From: Labilithrix sp.
GTDB taxonomy: Bacteria > Myxococcota_A > Polyangia > Polyangiales > Polyangiaceae
DNA length: 64,000 nt
NCBI GenBank assembly: GCA_019637105.1
Contig: JAHBWF010000013.1
Span: forward strand, 1-64,000
Direction of reading: 5' to 3'
The position numbers were made by a program, and so were the translations under genes. Below the pieces are notes generated by a model. That model was not told the origin of the DNA. It worked only from the letters and a program-made list of their open reading frames with translations, and did not search any database. This document shows, one piece after another, positions 35,472 through 43,820 of the stretch; the stretch's first letter is position 1, and each line of letters starts with the position of its first letter.

Positions 35472-35558
35472 ACATCAGCATTGTGGGCTAGAGCCATGAC
35501 CACGGGAAGGGGACCAACAACGGTTCGCCCACTTCGTCGATTCCAGGAAGGAAGAGCG

Positions 35559-37037
35559 ATGCAGCAGCGTGTCTTGATGGGTAGCTTCATGGCGCTCGCG
35601 ATGAGCGCGGGGCTCGTGGTCGCCTGCGGGGACGACGACGACGCGAACACGAACGTCACGCCGGACGGCGGCACGCAGACGCCGGACGGCGGCACGACGC
35701 CGGACACGGACGGGGGGAACACCCCGGACGCGACGCCCGACAGCCCGACGTCCACGGGCGTCCCGATCACGCCGCTCACGACGACGCAGATCGTGAACGC
35801 GTTCAACCCGTACGGCCTCCTCTACGCGAGCGACGGCTTCCTCTACGCGTCGGGCTCGACGGACACCGACGCCGGCCGGCGGCTGGCGGTCTGGCGCTTC
35901 AAGGACGGCGTCCTCGACGCCACGTTCGCGACCGACGGCGTCATCGTCCACCCGGACCTCAACGGCGCCTCGTTCGACCTCGTCGAGGTGAGCGCCGGCA
36001 ACTTCGTCGTGCACGCGGTCGCGGCCAACAAGGTCTACCTCGTCAAGCTCACCAAGGCGAACGACGGGTCGTTCTCGTTCGGGGACCCGGTCTTCGTGAA
36101 GTTCGGCTACGACGAGGCCGACGCTCAGTCCTACACCTCGTGGGGCATCGGGCTCGACAAGAGCAACGCGGCCACGCCGAAGATCGTCGTGTTCGCGCAC
36201 GGCACGCCGGCCGCGGCGGCGGCGCGCACCGACGCCGACCGCTGGATCACGCGCGTCGACGCGAACACGCTCGCCTTCGACACGACCTTCAACGGTGGCG
36301 CGCCTTACACCGTCGACGCCGACGGCAAAGAGCTCCCCGACAACGCGCGGCGCGGCCTCGTCCTCGCGGACGGCAGCATCGTCTCGTCGGGATACGCGAA
36401 CTTCGGGACCGGCCTCCTCAACCACGTCGTGCTCATCCGCCTGCTGCCCACCGGGGCGGTGGACACCGCGTTCGGCTTCGGCACGACCGCGCCCGGCGTG
36501 CCCGGCCAGACGAAGTTCAACCCGTTCGTCGCCAGCGGCGGGTTCGCCGAGGCCTACAACGTGGTCCGCCAGTCGAGCGGACGCTACGTCACCACGGGCT
36601 ACGGCGTGTCGAACTTCGACGTCACGAGCACGGCCGTCGACCTCGTCTCCTTCGGCGTGAAGGCCGACGGCCTCGACACGACCTACGGCCGGCAGGGCTC
36701 GTTCGCGTGGCAGAGCGAGGAGGACAAGAGCGCGGGCCTCGGCGCGAACCCGTTCATGGATCGCGGCCGCGACATGGCCGTCCTCCCCGACGACCGGCTC
36801 GTCCACGTCGGCGTCTACGACGACTACGCGAGCGTCTTCGTCACCGACAAGGACGGCAAGCCCGATCCGAACGTCGGCGCCGGCGGCCTCCTCGAGTACT
36901 CCTTCCCGACCGCCTTCTTCAAGGTCACGGTCTCGCCCGACGGCAAGCAGATCGCGGCGACGACCCAGAGCACGAACCTGGCCGACGGCGGCACGACGCA
37001 GCGCGCGGTGCTCGCCACGCTGAAGGTCGGGCAGTAG
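35559..37037 (+). CDS. Delta-60-repeat lipoprotein
   Basis: The product of 492 residues starts with a signal peptide and lipobox (MSAGLVVACG), then an acidic, Thr/Pro/Asp-rich linker (DDDDANTNVTPDGGTQTPDG) that would hold the domain away from the membrane. The body carries delta-60 repeats: GVLDATFATDGV, TLAFDTTFNGGAP, GAVDTAFGFGTT and GLDTTYGRQGSF, each followed by strand pairs such as IVVFAHGT or SSGRYVTTGYG. These repeats form a propeller-like surface structure of unknown function. The ATG at 35559 follows AGGAAGGAAGAG. It is the first gene of a likely four-gene operon behind a Fur-box-like site, with 13 bp to the imelysin gene, so it may take part in metal uptake. Confidence 0.8.
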   Translation: MQQRVLMGSFMALAMSAGLVVACGDDDDANTNVTPDGGTQTPDGGTTPDTDGGNTPDATPDSPTSTGVPITPLTTTQIVNAFNPYGLLYASDGFLYASGSTDTDAGRRLAVWRFKDGVLDATFATDGVIVHPDLNGASFDLVEVSAGNFVVHAVAANKVYLVKLTKANDGSFSFGDPVFVKFGYDEADAQSYTSWGIGLDKSNAATPKIVVFAHGTPAAAAARTDADRWITRVDANTLAFDTTFNGGAPYTVDADGKELPDNARRGLVLADGSIVSSGYANFGTGLLNHVVLIRLLPTGAVDTAFGFGTTAPGVPGQTKFNPFVASGGFAEAYNVVRQSSGRYVTTGYGVSNFDVTSTAVDLVSFGVKADGLDTTYGRQGSFAWQSEEDKSAGLGANPFMDRGRDMAVLPDDRLVHVGVYDDYASVFVTDKDGKPDPNVGAGGLLEYSFPTAFFKVTVSPDGKQIAATTQSTNLADGGTTQRAVLATLKVGQ

Positions 37038-37050
37038 TAAGGGATCGACC

Positions 37051-38340
37051 ATGACCGTACGTTCCCCCTCCAAGCCCGTCGTCTTCGCCAGCATCGCGGG
37101 CGCCGCGCTCGCCGCCGTCACGGCGGTGGTCGCGTGCTCCACCGACGATCCTCGCGCCGGCACGGGGACAGGATCGAGCAGCAGCGGGGGAACGTCGTCG
37201 TCGGGCGGCAGCAGCAGCGGCGGCCTCGACGCGACCGCTCCGGACGGCCCCATCGAGTGTGGGGCCGCTCCGGGCGCGGACGCGCCGTTCACGAAGCAGG
37301 CGCTGCTCTCGGCGGCGAGCAAGTGCGCGGCGTGGCACGCCTGCGAGTTCCAGAACGCCGCCACGGCGCTCCGGGCCAGCGTGCGCGATCACGCCGCCGC
37401 TCCCGACGAGGCCAAGCTCACCGCGGCGCGGACGGCGTGGTCGAACGCGATGGAAGAGTGGTCCAAGATGGAGCTCTTCCAGTTCGGCCCCGTCGGCAGC
37501 AAGGCCGTCGACCAGTACCACGGGCGCGGGCTCCGAAGCTTCGTCCACCCGTGGCCCGATCACAACCGCTGCCAGGTCGAAGGGCAGATCGCCTCGAAGG
37601 GCTGGCAGGCGGGCATGGACGCCGTGCTCCCGAGCGCCCGCGGCCTCTACGCGCTCGAGTACGTCCTCCACTACCCGGGGAGCGACCACGTGTGCCTGCC
37701 GGCCTCGGCGACGGGTCAGGCCTGGGACGCGCTCGGCCCGGCCGATCTGGCGAAGGCGAAGAACGACTACGCCGTCGCCGTCGCCGACAACGTCGTCGCG
37801 CTCGCGCTCGAGATCCGCAACGTCTGGCTCCCCGAGGGCGAAGACTTCGAGAAGAAGCTCCTCGCGTTCGACGGGTACGGCAGCGAGCAAGAGACGCTGA
37901 ACGTCGTCGCCTGGTCGCTCTTCTACGCCGAGAAGGAGATCAAGGACTTCAAGCTGGGCAGCCTCTCCGGCGCCCAGGCGCGCGCGTACGTCCCCGAGAC
38001 GCCGTTCGGTCCACGCGAGATCGAGAACATCCGCGCGAACCTCCGCGCGTTCCGCGCGCTCTACCAGGGCTGCGGCGCCAACGGCGTCGGCGTCGGGTTC
38101 GACGACTGGCTCGTCGCGGCCGGGCAGGCCGATCTCGCGAACGACTTGCTGGCCGCGCTCGCGCAAGCCGAGACCGCCGCCGACGGATTCCCCGCCTTCG
38201 CGCAGGCGACGGAGGCCCAGTTTCTCGAGCTCTACAACGCGATCAAGCCGCTCAGCGATCTCCTGAAGACGCGCTTGTTCGGCTCCGCGAGCCCGCTGAA
38301 CCTGAAGCTCCCCGCCAGCGCCGCCAGTGACACCGACTGA
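37051..38340 (+). CDS. Imelysin-family lipoprotein
   Basis: This protein of 429 residues has a signal peptide with a lipobox (AVTAVVACS) and a Ser/Gly linker (GTSSSGGSSSGG). The body matches imelysin (IrpA/EfeO-like, M75) proteins, helical-bundle periplasmic or surface proteins induced by iron limitation. Recognisable stretches are AARTAWSNAMEEWSKMELFQ, SFVHPWPDHNRCQVEGQI and GLYALEYVLHYPGSDHVCL in the first repeat, and EENIRANLRAF-like helix LYQGCG with QATEAQFLELYNAIKPLSDL in the second. Imelysins are not proven peptidases; roles in iron handling are suggested for the family. Its stop lies inside the next coding region (14-bp overlap with the HTTM gene), so translation is coupled. Confidence 0.85.
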   Translation: MTVRSPSKPVVFASIAGAALAAVTAVVACSTDDPRAGTGTGSSSSGGTSSSGGSSSGGLDATAPDGPIECGAAPGADAPFTKQALLSAASKCAAWHACEFQNAATALRASVRDHAAAPDEAKLTAARTAWSNAMEEWSKMELFQFGPVGSKAVDQYHGRGLRSFVHPWPDHNRCQVEGQIASKGWQAGMDAVLPSARGLYALEYVLHYPGSDHVCLPASATGQAWDALGPADLAKAKNDYAVAVADNVVALALEIRNVWLPEGEDFEKKLLAFDGYGSEQETLNVVAWSLFYAEKEIKDFKLGSLSGAQARAYVPETPFGPREIENIRANLRAFRALYQGCGANGVGVGFDDWLVAAGQADLANDLLAALAQAETAADGFPAFAQATEAQFLELYNAIKPLSDLLKTRLFGSASPLNLKLPASAASDTD

Positions 38341-39871
38341 GCTGCCGCTCTCTTCGTTCGAGGGCCGGGCGCGATCGACCGTCGCCGCCCGCTCGGAGGC
38401 CGGCCGCTCGCCTAGGATCGATTTCGTGGGAACGCTCGGCGTCCTCTTGCGACGCGTGGAGGCCGCGCTCCTTCGCCCGGTCGACGTCGCGTGGCTCGCC
38501 GCGTACCGGATCCTCTTCGGGCTCGCGCTCGCGATCTCGATGGAGCGCTTCCTCGCGTACGGGTGGGTCGACACGCTGCTCGTCGCGCCGCGCTTCCGCT
38601 TCCGCTACTGGGGCTTCGCGTGGGTCGAGCCGCTCTCGTCGGGCGCGATGCACGCGCTCTTCTGGTGCCTCGCCGCCCTCGCCCTCGCGACGGCCGCGGG
38701 CCTCGCGTTCCGCCTCACCGCGCCGCTGTTCGCCGCGGGGCTGACGTACATCCAGCTCGTCGACGTCTCGACGTACCTGAACCACTACTACCTCGCCGGT
38801 CTCCTCGCCTGGCTCCTCGCGCTCTCGCCCGCGAACCGCGCGTGGTCGGTCGACGCCTGGCTCCGCGCGCGCTGGAACGCGCGGCGCGGGCGGCCGCGCG
38901 CGGACGACCGCGAGGTCGCGACGGCCTGGCTGATCCTCTTCCGCGTGCAGGTCGGCGTCGTGTACTTCTTCGCCGGACTCGCGAAGGCGCAGAGCGACTG
39001 GCTCCTTCACGGTCAGCCGCTCGGCATCTGGCTCGGCGCGAGCACCGAGCTGCCGCTCCTGGGCAGGCTGTTCACCGTCCCCGGCGTCCCGCTCGCGATG
39101 AGCTGGTGCGGCTTCTTGTTCGACACGACCGTCGTGCTCTGGCTGTCGTGGCGCAGGACGCGGCCGTGGGCGTACGCGGTCGTCGTCGTCTTCCACGTGA
39201 TGACGCGCCTGCTCTTCGACATCGGGATGTTCCCGCTCATCATGAGCCTCTCGGCGCTCGTGTTCTTCCATCCGAGCTGGCCGCGCGCGCTCGCCGCGCG
39301 GCTGCGCCGGTCGCCTCGCGACGCCGGCCCGCCCGCGCCCTCGGTCGCGCCGCCTCCGGCCGCCCGGCCGTCGCCGTGGCGCGCGCGCCTCACCCGCGCG
39401 GCCCTCGGCGCCGGCGCGATCTACTGCGTCGTCCAGGTGCTCATGCCGCTCCGCTGCCACCTCTACGGCGGAAACGTCCTGTGGCACGAGCAGGGGATGC
39501 GCTTCTCCTGGCGGGTCATGGTCCGCGCGAAGGGCGGCGCGAACACGTTCCTCGTTCGCCAGAAGGAGACGGGCCGCGTCTTTCACGTCCCGCCGCACGA
39601 ATATTTGACCCCGTACCAGGAGAACGAGATGTCCGGCCAGCCCGACCTCGTGCTCCAGCTCGCGCATCACATCCAACGCGACTTCGAGGAGCGCGGCTTC
39701 GGTCCGGTCGAGGTCCGCGTCGACTCGCAGGTCTCGCTCAACGGCCGGCGCGGCGCGCCGCTCGTCGACCCTCGGGTCGATCTCACCACGATCGAAGACG
39801 GCCTCGCCCCCGCGACCTGGCTCCTCCCCGCCCCCAACGAAGCGCCTCCCCCTACCCGCCCCGTGCTGTGA
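38327..39871 (+). CDS. HTTM (vitamin K-dependent carboxylase-like) membrane protein
   Basis: This 514-residue protein has an HTTM domain (about 45-300): VAWLAAYRILFGLALAISME, then FWCLAALALATAAGLAFRLT, and the conserved YLNHYYLAGLLAWLLAL with Asn-His. Four to six membrane helices are followed by a C-terminal soluble part. HTTM proteins are relatives of gamma-glutamyl carboxylase; bacterial members are mostly uncharacterised. RQKETGRVFHVPPHEYLTPY and a C-terminal domain rich in strand and helix follow, and EPS-type repeats are absent. The start GTG at 38327 overlaps the imelysin stop by 14 bp; an internal start cannot be excluded. Its own TGA overlaps the TonB-receptor start by 4 bp. The tight coupling suggests a joint function of imelysin, HTTM protein and receptor, possibly peptide or metal modification and uptake. 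Confidence 0.8.
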   Translation: MTPTELPLSSFEGRARSTVAARSEAGRSPRIDFVGTLGVLLRRVEAALLRPVDVAWLAAYRILFGLALAISMERFLAYGWVDTLLVAPRFRFRYWGFAWVEPLSSGAMHALFWCLAALALATAAGLAFRLTAPLFAAGLTYIQLVDVSTYLNHYYLAGLLAWLLALSPANRAWSVDAWLRARWNARRGRPRADDREVATAWLILFRVQVGVVYFFAGLAKAQSDWLLHGQPLGIWLGASTELPLLGRLFTVPGVPLAMSWCGFLFDTTVVLWLSWRRTRPWAYAVVVVFHVMTRLLFDIGMFPLIMSLSALVFFHPSWPRALAARLRRSPRDAGPPAPSVAPPPAARPSPWRARLTRAALGAGAIYCVVQVLMPLRCHLYGGNVLWHEQGMRFSWRVMVRAKGGANTFLVRQKETGRVFHVPPHEYLTPYQENEMSGQPDLVLQLAHHIQRDFEERGFGPVEVRVDSQVSLNGRRGAPLVDPRVDLTTIEDGLAPATWLLPAPNEAPPPTRPVL

Positions 39872-42147
39872 AACGCCTCCGCTCCCCCCTCCCCCTCTCC
39901 TTCACCTGTCTCGCTGCAGTGAGCTTCGTCCTCGCGTCCCCGCGCCGCGCGGCGGCTCAAGCGGCGCCGAGCGATCCGTCGGCGCCCTCGGCCGAGCCGT
40001 CCGGCGCGGCCGGCGCGCCCGCGGCGCCCGCCGGCGCGACGCCGGCGAAGTCGAGCGATCCCGACGAGGTCTACATCGGCGGCACCGCGCTCTCGCACAC
40101 GGCCGGCTCGGCGCAGGTCATCAAGAAGGACCAGCTCGATCGCTTCGAGTACGACGATCCGACCGCGACCTTGATGCAGGTCCCGGGCGTCTACATCCGC
40201 GGCGAGGACGGCGTCGGCCTCCGACCGAACATCGGCATCCGCGGCGCCAACCCGGACCGCAGCAAGAAGCTCACGCTGATGGAGGACGGGATCCTCTTCG
40301 GGCCCGCGCCGTACTCCGCGCCGGCCGGCTACTACTTCCCGCTCGTCACGCGCATGACGCAGATGCGCGTCGTCAAGGGCCCCGCGGCGATCGCCTACGG
40401 CCCCAACACGGTCGGCGGCGTGATCGACTTCATCTCGCGCCCGATCCCGACGCGTACGAGCGGCGCCGTCGATCTCGCCGCGGGGCAGTACGGCTACGGC
40501 AAGGCTCACGCTTGGTTCGGAAGCAGCGACGGCCGCCTCGGCTTCCTCGTCGAGGGGGTGCGCCTGCAGAACACCGGCTTCGCCGAGCTCCCGAGCGGCG
40601 CCGACACCGGGTCGACCCGCAACGACTGGATGATCAAGACGGCGTACACGATCGATCCGGACGCGCCGACCAAGCACCGGCTCCAGCTCAAGCTCTCCTA
40701 CGCCGACGAGGTCTCGAACGAGACGTACCTGGGCCAGACCGACGCCGACTTCCGCACGAACCCGTACCGGCGCTACCCCGCGAGCGCGCTCGACCAGATG
40801 AAGAACAACCGGACGGGCATCGTGGCCTCGCACACGATCGAAGGTCCGGGGTCCTCGTACCAGATCAAGACGAGCGCCTACCGGTTCGACTACCAGCGCA
40901 AGTGGACGAAGCTGAACCACCTCGGCGGCGCCGCGGCGTCGACGGTCCTCGCCAACCCCGACGATCCCAGCTTCACCGGCTACTACGCCGTGCTCACGGG
41001 ACGAAACGACAGCGGCTCGGCCTCCGACACGCTCTTCATCGGCCCGAACGATCGCTCGTTCGTGAGCCAGGGGGTCCAGAGCGTGCTGTCGACGTCGGTG
41101 AACACCGGCCCCGTCGAGCACAAGCTCGAGTCCGGGATCCGCTTCCACTACGATCACATCAAGCGCCTCCACACCGAGTCGGCGTTCTTGATGCAGAACG
41201 GCGCGCTGGTCTCGGCGGGCGAGCCCGTCCTCACGACGAACGACAACTTCGCGAGCACCCACGCGGTCGCCCTCCACATGACCGACGCGATGACCTGGCG
41301 CGGGCTCACGGTCACGCCGGGCGCGCGCGTCGAGCTCATCGGCTCGCGGACCGAGGACTACCTCACCAACGTGGACAACGACCGCCTCGTCGCGGCCGTG
41401 ATGCCGGGCATCGGCGCGTACTACGAGCTGCTCCGGAGCCTCGGCCTCCTCGCGGGCGTCTACCGCGGCTTCAGCCCGCCCGCGCCGGGCGCCGACCGGG
41501 CGACGCAGCCCGAGTACAGCGTCAACTACGAGGCCGGCGCGCGCTACACGCGCGGGGCGTCGCGCGCCGAGCTCATCGGCTTCTACAACGACTACTCGAA
41601 CCTCACCGACACCTGCACGTTCGCGAGCGGCTGCGTCGACGCGAACTTCGACCGCCAGTTCGACGCCGGCAAGGCTCGGATCTACGGCCTCGAGGCCTTC
41701 GTCGCGCACGAGCAACGCGTGGGGGACTTCAGGCTCCCGGTGACCGCCGCGTACACGCTCACGTACGGCGAGTTCGGCAGCGACTTCACCTCGCAGGATC
41801 CGATCTACGGCGTGGTTCGGGCCGGCGACGAGCTGCCCTACATCCCGCGCAACCAGCTCAACCTCACCGCCGCCGTCGAGCACGCGCGCGCGGGGCTCAA
41901 CGCGGCGTTCAACTACGTCGCGCCGATGCGCGAGCAGGCCGGCAACCTCCCGATCGAGCGCACGGTCGCGACCGACGAGCAGGTCTGGGTGGACTTCGGC
42001 GGCTACGTGAACGCGCTGCGCTGGCTCCGGATCTACGCGAACCTGCGCAACGCGTTCGGCGCCGAGAACATCGTGGGCCGTCGCCCCTACGGCGCGCGCG
42101 CGAACGCGCCGCGTTGGCTGCAGGTCGGCATGAAGGTCCAGTTCTGA
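39868..42147 (+). CDS. TonB-dependent outer-membrane receptor (FecA-like)
   Basis: The protein of 759 residues has a signal peptide, a Pro/Ala-rich spacer, then a plug domain: VIKKDQLDRFEYDDPTATLM, VPGVYIRGEDGVGLRPNIGI, and GPAAIAYGPNTVGGVIDFIS, the plug pattern of ferric-siderophore and citrate receptors. The barrel follows (about 200-759), with strands such as SYQIKTSAYRFDYQRKWTKL and GVYRGFSPPAPG and an FNYVAPMRE segment, ending in a C-terminal aromatic residue (VQF). It would take up a ferric complex using TonB energy; no TonB or ExbBD gene is nearby. A TonB box near the N-terminus is not obvious (DEVYIGGTAL is a candidate). The GTG start overlaps the HTTM stop (GTGA). Confidence 0.93.
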   Translation: MKRLRSPLPLSFTCLAAVSFVLASPRRAAAQAAPSDPSAPSAEPSGAAGAPAAPAGATPAKSSDPDEVYIGGTALSHTAGSAQVIKKDQLDRFEYDDPTATLMQVPGVYIRGEDGVGLRPNIGIRGANPDRSKKLTLMEDGILFGPAPYSAPAGYYFPLVTRMTQMRVVKGPAAIAYGPNTVGGVIDFISRPIPTRTSGAVDLAAGQYGYGKAHAWFGSSDGRLGFLVEGVRLQNTGFAELPSGADTGSTRNDWMIKTAYTIDPDAPTKHRLQLKLSYADEVSNETYLGQTDADFRTNPYRRYPASALDQMKNNRTGIVASHTIEGPGSSYQIKTSAYRFDYQRKWTKLNHLGGAAASTVLANPDDPSFTGYYAVLTGRNDSGSASDTLFIGPNDRSFVSQGVQSVLSTSVNTGPVEHKLESGIRFHYDHIKRLHTESAFLMQNGALVSAGEPVLTTNDNFASTHAVALHMTDAMTWRGLTVTPGARVELIGSRTEDYLTNVDNDRLVAAVMPGIGAYYELLRSLGLLAGVYRGFSPPAPGADRATQPEYSVNYEAGARYTRGASRAELIGFYNDYSNLTDTCTFASGCVDANFDRQFDAGKARIYGLEAFVAHEQRVGDFRLPVTAAYTLTYGEFGSDFTSQDPIYGVVRAGDELPYIPRNQLNLTAAVEHARAGLNAAFNYVAPMREQAGNLPIERTVATDEQVWVDFGGYVNALRWLRIYANLRNAFGAENIVGRRPYGARANAPRWLQVGMKVQF

Positions 42148-42149
42148 GC

Positions 42150-42234
42150 CCGCGGGCGCGAGCGCTCCGGCGGCCGCCGCGCGGTCGTGGGACGTCGAGC
42201 GCCCCCTGACGCGCGAGGCGGCGCGCGCCCGCGG
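42150..42234. terminator. Long-range inverted repeat between convergent genes
   Basis: CCGCGGGCGCG (42150-42160) and its exact complement (42224-42234) flank 63 bp between the TonB-receptor gene and the convergent kinase gene. It could form a long stem-loop at the shared transcript ends; there is no T-run. Confidence 0.35.
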
Positions 42235-42240
42235 CGACCG

Positions 42241-43728
42241 TCAGAACACCTCCGAGCGGTTCACCTCTCGCACGGGAGCGGGCGGCGACGGGATCGGCGC
42301 CGCGGCGGGAGGCGCCGGATCGGCGGGGAGCGACGCCGTCGTCGTCACGACCTGCGGCGCGCGCGGCGCGGGCCGCGGCGGCGGCGCCGTCGGGAGATCC
42401 GCCGGCCGCAACGCCGGCGGGGGCGGCTCGGGCGGCGGGATCTCGTCGCGCCCCTCGGGGCTCTCGGCCGCGATGCCCGTCATGCTGGCGCCGGTGGTGA
42501 GCGAGCTCGACGGCCGGGTCTCGCGCGCGAAGTACACCGAGAGCGTCGACGCGGTGAGGAAGAGCACCGCGAGGACGACCGCGCCCGCGACGACGCGCGG
42601 CCACAGCCTGCGTCTGCCGGGGACGCCCGCGGCGATCATCGAGCTCTCCACGATCGCCGGGGCCCGCCGCGGGCTCGGGCCCTCGGCCGGCGCCCGCGGA
42701 GCGACGACCGCGCTCGGGGGCGGGAGCGAGATCGCGCTCATCGGCCGCGGGGCGGCGCGGCCCGCCCGCCTCTGAAGGGTGTCGAGCTGCTCGAGCGCGC
42801 CCGCGAAGGCGACCGCCGACTGGAACCGCTCGTCGATCCGCTCCGCGAACGCGTGGGTGAACAGATCGACCACGATCGGCGGGAGATCCGGCCGCCACGT
42901 CGAGATCGGCGTCGGCTCGACGCGGCAGAGGCGCGCGAAGAGCTCCTCGGGCGTCTCGCCGTCGAACGGGAACTCGCCCGTCAGGAGGTGGTACGCGATC
43001 ACCGCGAGCGCCCAGACGTCGGCGCGGTGATCGATCGGCTTGCCCCTCGCCTGCTCCGGGCTCATGTACGCGGGCGTCCCGAGGAGGAAGCCGCGCAGCG
43101 TGGAGTGCTTCGCGTCCGCCACGCTCGCGGGCGCGCGCCGCGAAGTCGCGCGGAGCTTCGCGATCCCGAAGTCGAGGATCTTGATGAGCGCCTTGCCCTC
43201 CTCGTCGACCGTGACGAAGACGTTCGACGGCTTCAGATCGCGATGAACGACGCCGTCGGCGTGGGCGACGGCGAGCGCCCGCGCGATCTGGTAGACGAGC
43301 GGGACCACCTTCTCGAGCGGCATCGGCCCGCTGCGCGCGAGGCGCACGTCCAGCGACTCGCCGGCGAGCAGCTCCATGACGAGGTACGCGAGCGGCCCGT
43401 CCTCGCCGTGATCCGTCACCGAGACGATGTGCCGCGTCTTGCGCGAGAGCTGCGACGCGATGCGCGCCTCGAGGAGGAAGCGGCTGTCCGCCGACGAACC
43501 GTCGCCGTGCGCGACGTCGCGGAGCACGATCTTGATCGCGACCTCCTCTCTCAACGAGACGTGCTGCGCGGCCCAGACCTCCCCCATCGCGCCCGCGCCG
43601 ACCTTACGGCGGAGCTCGTACTTGTCCGCGATGCGCATCCCCGGCTCGAGGTTCGGCGGGACCGACGAGCGCGGCGCGGACACGGCGTCGGGCGACGACG
43701 AGCCGAAGAAGTCGCTCTCACTCTCCAT
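42241..43728 (-). CDS. Membrane-anchored Ser/Thr protein kinase
   Basis: This 495-residue Hanks-type kinase has all core motifs in its first 290 residues: glycine loop VGAGAMGEVW, VAIKI (ATP Lys), HRDLKPSNVFV catalytic loop, DFGIAKLRA, and GTPAYMSPEQ, then a C-lobe with DVWALAVIAYHLLTGEFPFD. A proline-rich juxtamembrane stretch leads to one membrane helix (RVVAGAVVLAVLFLTASTLS, about 385-405) and a short, Pro-rich extracytoplasmic tail of about 90 residues with no recognisable sensor. Substrates are unknown. The ATG at 43728 is preceded by AAGAGG directly next to it; TATATT lies 7 bp upstream, so the transcript may be leaderless or very short. Upstream in-frame residues back to a TTG are unlikely. 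Confidence 0.92.
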   Translation of the reverse strand: MESESDFFGSSSPDAVSAPRSSVPPNLEPGMRIADKYELRRKVGAGAMGEVWAAQHVSLREEVAIKIVLRDVAHGDGSSADSRFLLEARIASQLSRKTRHIVSVTDHGEDGPLAYLVMELLAGESLDVRLARSGPMPLEKVVPLVYQIARALAVAHADGVVHRDLKPSNVFVTVDEEGKALIKILDFGIAKLRATSRRAPASVADAKHSTLRGFLLGTPAYMSPEQARGKPIDHRADVWALAVIAYHLLTGEFPFDGETPEELFARLCRVEPTPISTWRPDLPPIVVDLFTHAFAERIDERFQSAVAFAGALEQLDTLQRRAGRAAPRPMSAISLPPPSAVVAPRAPAEGPSPRRAPAIVESSMIAAGVPGRRRLWPRVVAGAVVLAVLFLTASTLSVYFARETRPSSSLTTGASMTGIAAESPEGRDEIPPPEPPPPALRPADLPTAPPPRPAPRAPQVVTTTASLPADPAPPAAAPIPSPPAPVREVNRSEVF

Positions 43729-43820
43729 CCTCTTAATATACCTGTCGGGATTATCGACGCCACCCTCCGCCCCGCCCGCGGGCGCGCGCCGCGCGACGTG
43801 ACGCAATGCGCCGGAGGTGT

